Origin: Streptomyces ruber
GTDB lineage: Bacteria > Actinomycetota > Actinomycetes > Streptomycetales > Streptomycetaceae
DNA length: 64,000 bases
Assembly (NCBI RefSeq): GCF_014648075.1
Contig: NZ_BMQK01000004.1
Location: forward strand, 531,798-595,797
Reading direction: 5' to 3'
This document shows positions 8,450 to 17,035 of this stretch, piece after piece. Each line of letters starts with the position of its first letter. The stretch's first letter is position 1. The position numbers and the translations under genes were made by a program. The notes beneath the pieces are model-generated. The model was not told the DNA's origin and did not search any database. It worked only from the letters and a program-made list of their open reading frames with translations.

Positions 8450-9196
8450 ATGAGTCTGTTCCGCGACGACGGCATCGTGCTGCGCACCCAGAAGCTGGGT
8501 GAGGCGGACCGGATCATCACGCTGCTCACGCGGGGTCACGGCAGGGTACGGGCCGTGGCCCGGGGGGTGCGGCGGACCAAGTCGAAGTTCGGGGCCCGGC
8601 TGGAGCCGTTCTCCCACGTGGACGTGCAGTTCTTCGCACGGAACAGCGAGCTGGTCGGGCGCGGGCTGCCGCTGTGTACGCAGAGCGAGACGATCGCGGC
8701 CTACGGCAGCGGGATCGTCACCGACTACGCCCGCTACACCGCCGGGACGGCCATGCTGGAGACGGCGGAGCGGTTCACGGACCACGAGGGTGAGCCGGCC
8801 GTCCAGCAGTACCTGCTGCTCGTGGGCGGACTGCGCACCCTCTCCCGCGGCGAGCACGCCCCGCACCTCGTGCTGGACGCGTTCCTGCTGCGCTCCCTCG
8901 CCGTGAACGGCTACGCGCCCAGCTTCGGCGACTGCGCCCGGTGCGGAATGCCCGGTCCGAACCGGTTCTTCTCGGTGGCCTCCGGCGGCTCCGTCTGCGT
9001 GGACTGCCGGGTGCCCGGCAGTGTCGTACCGTCTCCCCAGGCCCTCGCGCTCCTCGCGGCGCTGCTCACGGGAGACTGGGCGACGGCCGACGCGTGCGAG
9101 GCGCGGTACGTGCGGGAGGGCAGCGGACTGGTCTCCGCGTACCTGCACTGGCATCTGGAACGCGGGCTGCGGTCGCTGCGCTACGTGGAGAAGTAG
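8450..9196 (+). CDS. recO: DNA repair protein RecO
   Basis: Recombination mediator of 248 aa that helps load RecA onto SSB-coated single-stranded DNA with RecR (RecFOR pathway). N-terminal OB fold (LFRDDGIVLRTQKLGEADRI), then a helical domain and a zinc site with two Cys pairs: CARC near 162-165 and CVDC near 181-184. The ATG at 8450 lies 7 nt after GAGAAT, a leaderless arrangement; an upstream ATG at 8441 is the alternative. uppS follows 66 nt downstream on the same strand, the usual Streptomyces order as I recall it. Confidence 0.93.
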   Translation: MSLFRDDGIVLRTQKLGEADRIITLLTRGHGRVRAVARGVRRTKSKFGARLEPFSHVDVQFFARNSELVGRGLPLCTQSETIAAYGSGIVTDYARYTAGTAMLETAERFTDHEGEPAVQQYLLLVGGLRTLSRGEHAPHLVLDAFLLRSLAVNGYAPSFGDCARCGMPGPNRFFSVASGGSVCVDCRVPGSVVPSPQALALLAALLTGDWATADACEARYVREGSGLVSAYLHWHLERGLRSLRYVEK

Positions 9197-9262
9197 CGCC
9201 GAGCGGGGCGGCGGCCCGGAGCACCACGACGAATCGAATCATCGCTAGGAGACGTGAAGCAC

Positions 9263-10102
9263 ATGGCCGTACGCGGGTTCCTGGGGCGCCAGCGCCGTGA
9301 GTACAAGACGCCGGAGCCGCACCCGTCCGGTGCCCGCGCGCCCAGGCTCCCCGGCGAGCTGGTCCCGAACCACGTGGCGATCGTCATGGACGGGAACGGC
9401 CGCTGGGCCAAGGAGCGCGGGCTGCCGCGCACCGAGGGCCACAAGGTCGGCGAGGGCGTCGTGATGGACGTGCTCAAGGGCTGCATCGAGATGGGCGTCA
9501 AGAACCTCTCGCTGTACGCCTTCTCCACGGAGAACTGGAAGCGGTCGCCCGAGGAGGTCCGCTTCCTGATGAACTTCAACCGGGACGTCATCCGGCGGCG
9601 CCGCGACGAGATGGACGAGCTGGGCATCCGCATCCGCTGGGTGGGCCGCATGCCCAAGCTGTGGAAGTCCGTCGTGCAGGAGCTCCAGATCGCCCAGGAG
9701 CAGACCACGGGCAACGACGCGATGACGCTGTACTTCTGCGTCAACTACGGCGGGCGCGCCGAGCTCGCCGACGCCGCCAGGGCGATGGCGGAGGACGTGG
9801 CCGCGGGCCGGCTCGACCCGTCCAAGGTCGGCGAGAAGACCATCCAGAAGTACCTGTACTACCCGGACATGCCGGACGTGGACCTGTTCCTGCGCCCCAG
9901 CGGCGAGCAGCGGACGTCCAACTTCCTGCTCTGGCAGTCGAGCTACGCCGAGATGGTGTACCAGGACGTGCTGTGGCCGGACTTCGACCGGCGTGACCTG
10001 TGGCGTGCGTGCGTGGAGTTCGCCTCCCGCGACCGGCGGTTCGGCGGGGCGATCCCGAACGAGGAGCTGCTGGCCATGGAGGGGAACCAGACCACCTCGT
10101 GA
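9263..10102 (+). CDS. uppS: isoprenyl transferase (cis-prenyltransferase, UppS type)
   Basis: Condenses isopentenyl diphosphate units into cis-polyprenyl diphosphate, the lipid carrier for cell-wall precursors. 279 aa. Signature [16 protein letters not shown] holds the catalytic Asp, and [19 protein letters not shown] the C-terminal diphosphate-binding Arg residues. Two starts are possible: GTG 9254 is only 2 nt from AGGAG, while ATG 9263 is 11 nt away; I favour the ATG because the protein then begins [10 protein letters not shown], as I recall for Streptomyces orthologues. Probably cytosolic and membrane-associated. Confidence 0.95.
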   Translation: MAVRGFLGRQRREYKTPEPHPSGARAPRLPGELVPNHVAIVMDGNGRWAKERGLPRTEGHKVGEGVVMDVLKGCIEMGVKNLSLYAFSTENWKRSPEEVRFLMNFNRDVIRRRRDEMDELGIRIRWVGRMPKLWKSVVQELQIAQEQTTGNDAMTLYFCVNYGGRAELADAARAMAEDVAAGRLDPSKVGEKTIQKYLYYPDMPDVDLFLRPSGEQRTSNFLLWQSSYAEMVYQDVLWPDFDRRDLWRACVEFASRDRRFGGAIPNEELLAMEGNQTTS

Positions 10103-10160
10103 GCGAACGTGATCGGGTTTGACCGGTCATGTAATGCTGTGGACTCGTTAACTGTCGTAC

Positions 10161-11012
10161 TTGCCATACCTGGCGATCGAGTTCGCACCGAGGTTCGCGT
10201 TGTTCACCTTTGTGATTCCCGCCCACAACGAAGAGCCCACCGTGGCCACGATCGTCGGCCAGGCACGCGAGGCGGCCCGTCCCGGCGACCGCGTCCTGGT
10301 CGTCGACAGCGGCTCGACCGACGGCACCGCGCGGCGGGCCCGTGAGGCGGGGGCGGAGGTGCTGCGCGGCCCGCTCGGCAAGGGCGCCGCGATGAACGCG
10401 GCGCTCGCCGGCGTGACGACCGAGTGGACCTGCTTCCTCGACTCGGACCTCGTCAGGTCGGAGCACAACCTCGCCGCCCTGCTCCGTGACGCCGCCGAGC
10501 GGGGCACCGCGGACCAGGTGTTCGGGGACTTCGAGTACGACTACCCGGGGACGATACTGGCGACGACCTTCACCATCTGGGAGCCGTTGACGGCCCGGTT
10601 CTTCCCCGAGGTCGGCCATGTCGGGGCGAACGCCCTCACGGGGTACCGGGCGGTCCGCACCCGTCTCGTCCGCACGCCGCTGCCGACGGACTTCGGGGTC
10701 GAGGCGTATCTCAACATCTCCGTCGCGCTGGCCGGCGGTAGGTCGAGCGTCTGCCACCTCGGCGAGATAAGCAGCCGTTACCGTCCCCACGGCGGCTCGA
10801 TGGCGACCGAGATCGGCACCCGCATCCTGGACATGGCGCAGGAGCACGGCCGGCTGGACCCGGCGCAGCGGCCCGCGTGGGACCGCTGGCTCGCGGACGG
10901 GGTGGCGGCGATCGCGCCCACCGGGGCGGACAGTGGCCGCTCGGCGGTGCTGTCGCGGCTGTTCACGGCGGTGCGGCGGCCGATGCCGGCAGCGGTCGCC
11001 GACGAGGTGTAG
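10161..11012 (+). CDS. family 2 glycosyltransferase
   Basis: Soluble GT-A fold enzyme of up to 283 aa. It shows VIPAHNEE at the nucleotide-sugar pocket, DSGSTDGT, then DSDL as the DXD metal site at about 95-98, and further on the acceptor-loop segment FGVEAYLNIS. The layout resembles glucosyl-3-phosphoglycerate synthase-like enzymes, but the acceptor is not known. No membrane helix. The start is uncertain: no ATG is in frame before the conserved part; TTG 10161 is the longest, with TTG 10200 and GTG 10209 as alternatives, and no clear ribosome-binding site. Confidence 0.75.
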   Translation: MPYLAIEFAPRFALFTFVIPAHNEEPTVATIVGQAREAARPGDRVLVVDSGSTDGTARRAREAGAEVLRGPLGKGAAMNAALAGVTTEWTCFLDSDLVRSEHNLAALLRDAAERGTADQVFGDFEYDYPGTILATTFTIWEPLTARFFPEVGHVGANALTGYRAVRTRLVRTPLPTDFGVEAYLNISVALAGGRSSVCHLGEISSRYRPHGGSMATEIGTRILDMAQEHGRLDPAQRPAWDRWLADGVAAIAPTGADSGRSAVLSRLFTAVRRPMPAAVADEV

Positions 11013-11040
11013 CAGGCGTACCGCGTACGCCCGGAGGGCT

Positions 11041-11457
11041 TCAGTCGTCCGCCGCCGAAGCGCACTCCGCACAGGTGCCGAAGATCTCCACCGTGTGCGC
11101 CACGTTCACGTAGCCGTGCTCGGCGGCGATGGCCTCGGCCCACTTCTCCACCGCCGGGCCCTCGACCTCCACGGCCTTCCCGCAGACGCGGCAGACGAGG
11201 TGGTGGTGGTGGTCCCCGGTGGAGCAGCGCCGGTACACGGACTCGCCGTCGGAGGTGCGCAGGACGTCGACCTCGCCGGCGTCGGCGAGGGACTGCAGGG
11301 TGCGGTAGACCGTGGTGAGCCCGACCGAGTCGCCCTTGTGCTTGAGCATGTCGTGCAGTTCCTGGGCGCTGCGGAACTCGTCCACCTCGTCCAGTGCCGC
11401 GGCCACGGCGGCACGCTGCCGGGTGGAACGGCCCCGTACGGATCCAGCGGTCGTCAC
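11041..11457 (-). CDS. zur: zinc uptake regulator Zur (Fur family)
   Basis: Zinc-sensing repressor, 138 aa. N-terminal winged helix with LTTVYRTLQSLADAG as recognition segment. Metal-binding part: HHHHLVCRVCG (about 83-93) and a C-terminal CAEC, which with CRVC forms the structural four-Cys zinc site. It is the last gene of znuACB-zur (66 nt after znuB), and two Zur-box-like sites overlap the operon promoter, so it probably controls its own synthesis. The His-rich loop and the context favour Zur over Fur or Nur. Confidence 0.92.
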   Translation of the reverse strand: MTTAGSVRGRSTRQRAAVAAALDEVDEFRSAQELHDMLKHKGDSVGLTTVYRTLQSLADAGEVDVLRTSDGESVYRRCSTGDHHHHLVCRVCGKAVEVEGPAVEKWAEAIAAEHGYVNVAHTVEIFGTCAECASAADD

Positions 11458-11523
11458 CGTTTCCTCCTCACGTTCGCGCCTTGCCGGGCCATTGTGCCAG
11501 GACGGAGGGGGCCCGGTCAGACG

Positions 11524-12456
11524 TCAGCGGACGGCGGCCCCGTCCGGGGGACGCTGCCCGGCCGGAAGCGTACGTCCGTCCGGTTCGCCGGTGCCGGCGA
11601 TCTCGCACTCGGCCGGATCCGCCACCGGCCGGCCCGCGGCCTTCGCCCGTCGTCTGGCCAGCGGTGTCGCCAGCGCCGTGAGCAGGACGAACGCGGCGAT
11701 GGTGAGCAGCACGATGGTCGCGCCGGGCGGTACGTCCTGGTAGTACGAGGTGACCGTGCCGCCGATGGTCACGGCGACCCCGACGGCCACCGAGATGACG
11801 AACGTGGCCGCGAAGCTCCGGCTGAGCTGCTGGGCCGCCGCCACGGGCACCACCATCAGGGCGGAGACCAGCAGCAGACCGACGACGCGCATCGCGACGG
11901 TCACCGTCACGGCGGCCGTCACCGCGGTGAGCAGGTTCAGCGCGCGCACCGGCAGCCCCGTGACCCGGGCGAACTCCTCGTCCTGGCTCACCGCGAAGAG
12001 CTGCCGGCGCAGGCCCAGGGTGACCAGCACCACGAAGGCCGCCAGCAGGCAGATCGCCGTCACGTCCTCCTGGGAGACCGTGGACAGCGAGCCGAAGAGG
12101 TACGAGGTGAGGTTGGCGTTGGAGCCGCCCGGCGCGAGGTTGATGAACATCACGCCGCCCGCCATGCCGCCGTAGAAGAGCATGGCCAGCGCGATGTCGC
12201 CGCGGGTGCGGCCGTACCAGCGGATCAGCTCCATCAGCACCGCGCCGAGCACGGAGACGAGCGTCGCCATCCACACCGGGGACCACGACAGCAGGAAGCC
12301 GAGGCCGACGCCGGTCATCGCGACGTGGCCGATGCCGTCGCCCATCAGGGCCTGGCGGCGCTGGACGAGGTAGATGCCGATCGCGGGAGCGGTGACGCCG
12401 ACGAGGACGGCGGCGAGCAGGGCCCGCTGCATGAAGGCGTAGTCCAGGATTTCCAT
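11524..12456 (-). CDS. znuB: zinc ABC transporter permease
   Basis: Membrane component of the zinc importer, family ABC-3, 310 aa. It starts MEILDYAFMQRALLAAVLVG and has about eight hydrophobic segments; the conserved ALMGDGIGHVAMTG near 36-49 is the ZnuB/MntB signature. The C-terminal 45 residues are hydrophilic and variable. It begins 13 nt after the znuC stop on the same strand. Confidence 0.92.
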   Translation of the reverse strand: MEILDYAFMQRALLAAVLVGVTAPAIGIYLVQRRQALMGDGIGHVAMTGVGLGFLLSWSPVWMATLVSVLGAVLMELIRWYGRTRGDIALAMLFYGGMAGGVMFINLAPGGSNANLTSYLFGSLSTVSQEDVTAICLLAAFVVLVTLGLRRQLFAVSQDEEFARVTGLPVRALNLLTAVTAAVTVTVAMRVVGLLLVSALMVVPVAAAQQLSRSFAATFVISVAVGVAVTIGGTVTSYYQDVPPGATIVLLTIAAFVLLTALATPLARRRAKAAGRPVADPAECEIAGTGEPDGRTLPAGQRPPDGAAVR

Positions 12457-12469
12457 GATGCGTGCCTTC

Positions 12470-13237
12470 TCAGCTCAGCAGGCCGGTGCGGATCGGGGCG
12501 GCGTCGGCGGCCTCGTGCGGGTGGACGTGGTCGTGGCCGGGCAGCGCGTGCTGGCCCACGGCCTTCGGCGGCGGCCCGTCGTGCACGACGCAGCCGTCCC
12601 GGAGCACCACCGCGCGGTCGATCAGCGGCTCCAGCGGGCCGAGCTCGTGCAGGACGAGCAGCACGGTCGTGCCCTTGCCGACCTGCTCGCGCAGGGTGCC
12701 GGCGAGGACCTCCTGGCTGGCCAGGTCGACGCCCGCCATCGGCTCGTCCATGATCAGCAGGTCGGGTTCGGAGGCGAGGGCGCGGGCGATCAGGACGCGC
12801 TGGTGCTGGCCGCCGGAGAGGGCGTTCACCGAGTCCTTGGCGCGGTCCGCCATGCCGACCAGCGTGAGGGCCTGCCGTACGGCCTCGTGGTCGGCCTTGC
12901 GCAGCAGCCCGAAGCGGGCGCGGGAGAGCCGCCCGGAGGAGACGACCTCCGTCACCGAGGCGGGCACGCCGCCCGCGGCCGTGGTGCGCTGCGGGACGTA
13001 CCCGACGCGTCTCCAGTCGCGGAAGCGGGCCCGCGGGGTGCCGAAGAGCTCGACCTCCCCGGCGGCGACGGGCACCTGGCCGATGACGGTGCGCACGGCG
13101 GTGGACTTGCCGGAACCGTTGGCGCCGAGCAGCGCGACGACCTCACCGCCGTGGACGGTGAGGTCGATGCCGCGCAGGACGGGCCGCGAGCCCAGCTCGG
13201 CGCGTACGCCGCGCAGGGATATGACGGGCTCGCTCAC
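12470..13237 (-). CDS. znuC: zinc ABC transporter ATP-binding protein
   Basis: Motor of the zinc importer, 255 aa. Walker A GANGSGKST at about 38-46, LSGGQHQRV as ABC signature, LLIMDEPMAGVD as Walker B and D-loop, and the switch His in LLVLHELG. The last 45 residues contain several His (GQHALPGHDHVHPHEA), as is common in ZnuC proteins. It lies 19 nt after znuA and 13 nt before znuB, in one operon. Confidence 0.93.
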   Translation of the reverse strand: MSEPVISLRGVRAELGSRPVLRGIDLTVHGGEVVALLGANGSGKSTAVRTVIGQVPVAAGEVELFGTPRARFRDWRRVGYVPQRTTAAGGVPASVTEVVSSGRLSRARFGLLRKADHEAVRQALTLVGMADRAKDSVNALSGGQHQRVLIARALASEPDLLIMDEPMAGVDLASQEVLAGTLREQVGKGTTVLLVLHELGPLEPLIDRAVVLRDGCVVHDGPPPKAVGQHALPGHDHVHPHEAADAAPIRTGLLS

Positions 13238-13256
13238 GAGGGGGCCTCCGTAACGA

Positions 13257-14297
13257 TCACTTGGCGCCGAGGGCCGTCTGCAGCGCCTTGAGGTTGGACT
13301 CCATGACCTCGAAGTAGTCGTCGCCCTTGGACCTGTCGGTGATGCCCTCGAGCGGATCGAGCACGTCCGTCCTGAGGCCCGCGTCCTTGGCGAGGGTCTT
13401 CGCGGTCTTGTCTGACACCAGTGTCTCGTAGAACACCGTGGTCACGCCGTCCGCCTTGGCCTCCTCCTGGAGTTCCTTGATCCGGGCGGGGCTCGGCTCG
13501 CTGTCCGGGTCGACGCCGGAGATGGCCTCCTGGGTCAGGCCGTAGCGCTCGGCGAGGTAGCCGAAGGCGGCGTGGTTGGTGAAGAACGTCCTGGAGGCGG
13601 TGTTCTTCAGACCGTCCTCGAACCGGGTGTTCAGCTCGTCGAGCTTCCCGGCCAGGGCCTCGGCGTTCTTCCTGTAGTCCGCCGCGTTGTCCGGGTCGGC
13701 CTTCTCGAAGGCCTGGGCGACGCCCTCGGCGATCTGGGCGTACTTCACCGGGTCGAGCCAGACGTGCGGGTCGAGGGCGTGCTCGTCCTCCGCGTGCTCG
13801 TCGGCGTGCTCGTCCGCGGAGTGCTCGTCGGCGTGCTCCTCCGCGGAGTGGCCCTCCTCACCCTCGTGCTCGTGACCGTGGTCGTGCGAGACGTCGCCGT
13901 GGTCCTCCAGCTCGGTGAGGGTGGCGGCGTCGACCTGGGTCTTCACGCCGGACTGCGCGACGGCCTCGTCGACGGCGGGCTGGAGGCTCTTGAGGTAGAG
14001 CACCGCGTCGGCCTCGCCGAGCTCGGCGGTCTGCTTGGTGCTGAGCTCCAGGTCGTGCGGCTCCTGGCCCGGCTGGGTGAGGGAGGTGACGTTCACGTGC
14101 TCCCCGCCGATCTGCTCGGCGAGGAACTGCATCGGGTAGAACGACGCGACCACGTCGAACTTGTCCGAGCCGCCCTGCGCGGTGCCGCCGGAGCCGGAGG
14201 AGCCGCAGGCCGAGAGGGCGCCGATACCGAGGGCGGTGACCGCCGCGACCGCGGTGCCGGACATCAGGGGTCGTCGGGGGCGTCGTATGCCGTTCAT
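13257..14297 (-). CDS. znuA: zinc-binding lipoprotein of the ABC importer
   Basis: Captures Zn2+ outside the membrane; cluster A-I binding protein, 346 aa. The N-terminal signal has a lipobox (GALSAC). Expected metal ligands: His in GQEPHDLEL, His in LDPHVWLDP, His in FFTNHAAFGY and an acidic residue near the C-terminus. Between the first two ligands is a long His/Glu/Asp loop (about residues 130-175) typical of zinc-specific ZnuA. The frame is open to a TTG at 14315, but the ATG at 14297 is about 7 nt from the -10 element, so a leaderless start there is favoured. Confidence 0.93.
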   Translation of the reverse strand: MNGIRRPRRPLMSGTAVAAVTALGIGALSACGSSGSGGTAQGGSDKFDVVASFYPMQFLAEQIGGEHVNVTSLTQPGQEPHDLELSTKQTAELGEADAVLYLKSLQPAVDEAVAQSGVKTQVDAATLTELEDHGDVSHDHGHEHEGEEGHSAEEHADEHSADEHADEHAEDEHALDPHVWLDPVKYAQIAEGVAQAFEKADPDNAADYRKNAEALAGKLDELNTRFEDGLKNTASRTFFTNHAAFGYLAERYGLTQEAISGVDPDSEPSPARIKELQEEAKADGVTTVFYETLVSDKTAKTLAKDAGLRTDVLDPLEGITDRSKGDDYFEVMESNLKALQTALGAK

Positions 14298-14334
14298 GAC
14301 ACCCATTTTCAACAAATATGGAAACCGTTGTCAA
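14297..14334 (-). promoter_or_regulatory. znuA promoter with two Zur-box-like sites
   Basis: Read on the minus strand: TTGACA (14329-14334), an 18-nt spacer, GAAAAT (14305-14310), then the ATG at 14297. Two 15-mers resemble the Streptomyces Zur box as I remember it (TGAAAATGATTTTCA). TGACAACGGTTTCCA (14319-14333) overlaps the -35 and matches 11 of 15. TGAAAATGGGTGTCA (14297-14311) covers the -10 and start and matches 12 of 15. Bound Zur would block both promoter elements. That they are Zur sites is inferred from this similarity and from the genes. Confidence 0.7.
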
Positions 14335-14490
14335 CAAAGGATGCGACGGGGCACCGATTTGGTTGAGGGGGAGGCCCCGCCGGTACCCTGAAGCATTCGC
14401 TCTGGAGCGCCCGCCCGTCACCCGGTCACCACCCTGGTGGAGGCGCTTCACGCCGTCCGTTGGTTCCGTCGTCGTAATGAAGAGAGCACC

Positions 14491-15873
14491 GTGGCCGCCG
14501 ACAAGATCGACACCATCGTCAGCCTGAGCAAGCGCCGTGGCTTTGTATTCCCTTGCAGCGAGATCTACGGTGGCCAGCGCGCCGCCTGGGACTACGGCCC
14601 CCTGGGTGTCGAGCTCAAGGAGAACCTCAAGCGCCAGTGGTGGCGCTACATGGTGACGTCTCGTGAGGACGTCGTCGGTATCGACTCGTCCGTGATCCTG
14701 GCCCCCGAGGTCTGGGTCGCCTCCGGCCACGTCGCCACCTTCACCGACCCGCTGACCGAGTGCACCTCCTGCCACAAGCGGTTCCGCGCGGACCACCTGG
14801 AGGAGGCGTACGAGGAGAAGAAGGGCCGCGCCCCGGAGAACGGCCTCGCCGACCTCGCCTGCCCCAACTGCGGCAACAAGGGCACCTTCACCGAGCCCAA
14901 GCAGTTCTCGGGTCTGCTCTCCACCCACCTCGGCCCGACCCAGGACTCCGGCTCGGTCGCCTACCTGCGCCCCGAGACCGCCCAGGGCATCTTCACCAAC
15001 TTCGCCCAGGTGCAGACCACTTCGCGCCGCAAGCCGCCGTTCGGCATCGCGCAGATGGGCAAGTCCTTCCGCAACGAGATCACGCCCGGCAACTTCATCT
15101 TCCGCACCCGCGAGTTCGAGCAGATGGAGATGGAGTTCTTCGTCAAGCCGGGCGAGGACGAGAAGTGGCAGGAGTACTGGATGGAGCAGCGCTGGAACTG
15201 GTACACCGGCCTCGGTCTCCGTGAGGAGAACATGCGCTGGTACGAGCACCCGAAGGAGAAGCTCTCCCACTACTCCAAGCGCACCGCCGACATCGAGTAC
15301 CGCTTCCAGTTCGGCGGCAGCGAGTGGGGCGAGCTCGAGGGTGTCGCCAACCGCACCGACTACGACCTCGGCGCCCACAGCAAGGCCTCCGGCCAGGACC
15401 TGTCCTACTTCGACCAGGAGGCCGGCGAGCGCTGGACCCCCTACGTCATCGAGCCCGCGGCCGGTGTCGGCCGCGCCATGCTGGCCTTCCTCCTCGACGC
15501 CTACGTCGAGGACGAGGCGCCCAACGCCAAGGGCAAGATGGAGAAGCGCACGGTCCTGCGTCTCGACCCGCGCCTGTCCCCGGTGAAGGTTGCCGTCCTG
15601 CCGCTCTCCCGCAACCCGGAGCTGTCCCCGAAGGCCAAGGGCCTCGCCCAGGCGCTGCGCCAGCACTGGAACATCGAGTTCGACGACGCCGGCGCCATCG
15701 GCCGCCGCTACCGCCGCCAGGACGAGATCGGCACGCCGTTCTGCGTCACCGTCGACTTCGACACCCTGGACGACAACGCGGTCACCGTCCGCGAGCGCGA
15801 CACGATGAAGCAGGAGCGCGTGTCGCTGGACCAGATCGAGGGGTACCTGGCGAGCCGGCTGATCGGCTGCTGA
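14491..15873 (+). CDS. glyS: glycyl-tRNA synthetase (dimeric type)
   Basis: Charges tRNA-Gly; class II synthetase, 460 aa. N-terminal motif [15 protein letters not shown], an insertion with two CxxC pairs (CTSC near 91-94 and CPNC near 125-128) that may bind zinc, class II motif 2 ([20 protein letters not shown]) and motif 3 near [16 protein letters not shown]-terminal anticodon-binding domain covers about 360-460. The frame runs upstream to 14437, but the GTG at 14491 gives the normal start ([11 protein letters not shown]). Divergent from znuA; followed by a strong bidirectional terminator. Confidence 0.96.
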   Translation: MAADKIDTIVSLSKRRGFVFPCSEIYGGQRAAWDYGPLGVELKENLKRQWWRYMVTSREDVVGIDSSVILAPEVWVASGHVATFTDPLTECTSCHKRFRADHLEEAYEEKKGRAPENGLADLACPNCGNKGTFTEPKQFSGLLSTHLGPTQDSGSVAYLRPETAQGIFTNFAQVQTTSRRKPPFGIAQMGKSFRNEITPGNFIFRTREFEQMEMEFFVKPGEDEKWQEYWMEQRWNWYTGLGLREENMRWYEHPKEKLSHYSKRTADIEYRFQFGGSEWGELEGVANRTDYDLGAHSKASGQDLSYFDQEAGERWTPYVIEPAAGVGRAMLAFLLDAYVEDEAPNAKGKMEKRTVLRLDPRLSPVKVAVLPLSRNPELSPKAKGLAQALRQHWNIEFDDAGAIGRRYRRQDEIGTPFCVTVDFDTLDDNAVTVRERDTMKQERVSLDQIEGYLASRLIGC

Positions 15874-15891
15874 TCCAGTAGGTCCCGTGTG

Positions 15892-15930
15892 CACCGGGCG
15901 GGCCGGAGTCTCCGGCCCGCCCGGTGTTTC
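15892..15930. terminator. bidirectional terminator between glyS and the hydrolase gene
   Basis: A perfect 16-bp stem (15892-15907 pairs with 15911-15926) with a 3-nt loop and a short T run on the plus side. It separates two convergent genes. Confidence 0.85.
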
Positions 15931-15954
15931 CGTTCAGCCGGTGTTTCCGTTCAG
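15921..15954. repeat. 17-bp tandem duplication at the end of the hydrolase gene
   Basis: CCGGTGTTTCCGTTCAG occurs twice in a row (15921-15937 and 15938-15954). The copy inside the gene encodes the C-terminal NGNTG. The outer copy contains the stop and overlaps the terminator arm. Likely slippage. Confidence 0.8.
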
Positions 15955-16842
15955 CGGACGGCGCGTGTGCCCGATGGGCTCCGTGTGCTCCAGGATCGCG
16001 GCGGCGAGCGGCCCGTGTACCTCGCGCGGGAGCGCGTGCCCCATGCCGGGGATCTCGACGACGCGTGCGCCCCGGACCGCCTGGGCGAGATGCCGGTCGT
16101 GCGGCGGCGGGGCGACCGGCTCGGCCGGGGCCGATACGACGAGGGTGGGCACGTCGGTGCGCGCCAGCCGCTCGGTCCGGTCCATGCCCGAGGGATCGGC
16201 GCGGGCGTGCGCGTCGTTCACGGAGTGATGCCCGGTGTGCCGGACGACCCTCCGCTCCAGTTCGCGGAAGTACGCGGCGTCGAAGGGCAGCCGGTCGCCG
16301 TTCAGCAGCCGCCAGTGCGCCACCCGCCGGTCCAGCTCGGCCTCCAGGTCCAGCTCCTCCACCGGGCGTGCCCACAGCTCCAGCAGCCGGGCGTCGATCC
16401 CGGGCAGTTCCTCGGGCGGTACGCGGGTGCCGTCGGCGCGGGTGTACGGGACGGTGCTGAGCGCGTGGGTGCCGATGAGGGTGGCGCTGAGCAGCCGGTC
16501 CGGGTGGTCCGCGACGAGCAGTTGGGTGAGCATGCCGCCCAGTGACATGCCCACGATGTGGGCGCGCGCGACACCCAGGCCGTCCAGGACCGCGATCGCG
16601 TCCTGTGCCAGGTCGGTGATGCGGTAGGGCCGCTCGGCGAACGACCACGTGGAGCGGCCGGTGTCGCGGTGGTCGTAACGGATCACGTGGTGCCGCGCGG
16701 TGAGCAGGTCCACCAGTTCGTCCGGCCAGCCCAGGCCGGACGCCTGGGCGCCCATGATCAACAGCAGTGGGGGCGCGTCGGCGGGCCCGAGGCTCTCGGT
16801 CCAGAGGCGTACATCGGGTGCTGCATCGACGAAACGTTCCAT
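15934..16842 (-). CDS. alpha/beta-fold hydrolase
   Basis: 302-aa soluble hydrolase. Nucleophile elbow GMSLGG (Ser at about 100), oxyanion-hole region LLLIMGAQASG, a probable catalytic His in GMGHALP near the C-terminus and an acid before it (VSAPAEPV). This pattern fits the esterase/epoxide-hydrolase-like branch, and the substrate is unknown. The last residues NGNTG come from a 17-bp tandem duplication. It is divergent from the aldo-keto reductase gene across 193 bp rich in palindromes. Confidence 0.85.
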   Translation of the reverse strand: MERFVDAAPDVRLWTESLGPADAPPLLLIMGAQASGLGWPDELVDLLTARHHVIRYDHRDTGRSTWSFAERPYRITDLAQDAIAVLDGLGVARAHIVGMSLGGMLTQLLVADHPDRLLSATLIGTHALSTVPYTRADGTRVPPEELPGIDARLLELWARPVEELDLEAELDRRVAHWRLLNGDRLPFDAAYFRELERRVVRHTGHHSVNDAHARADPSGMDRTERLARTDVPTLVVSAPAEPVAPPPHDRHLAQAVRGARVVEIPGMGHALPREVHGPLAAAILEHTEPIGHTRRPLNGNTG

Positions 16843-16884
16843 ACGGTCCTCCCGGGACGGACGGGATCGTGGGGGTACTGCGAG

Positions 16885-16971
16885 ACGATACGTATCGTAT
16901 GACCAAAGCGCGAGCCCACCCAGCGCGTTACAGCTGACAAATATTGAAATCTGTCACCTGTCATGCGACAG
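16885..16971. promoter_or_regulatory. palindrome cluster between divergent hydrolase and reductase genes
   Basis: Three dyads: ACGATACGTATCGT at 16885-16898 (14 bp, perfect); TGACA/TGTCA at 16935-16939 and 16952-16956 with a 12-nt gap; and CTGTC-ATGC-GACAG at 16958-16971. They lie in the shared control region of the hydrolase (minus) and the aldo-keto reductase (plus). A TetR gene follows the reductase, so the first dyad could be its operator. The two CTGTC-type dyads could bind a different regulator. Binding proteins are inferred, not shown. Confidence 0.5.
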
Positions 16972-17035
16972 TGGGTACACGTCATCCGGCGGGGCGCCCC
17001 CGCGTCGCACGCCACGGCTATTCCAAGGAGCTCGC

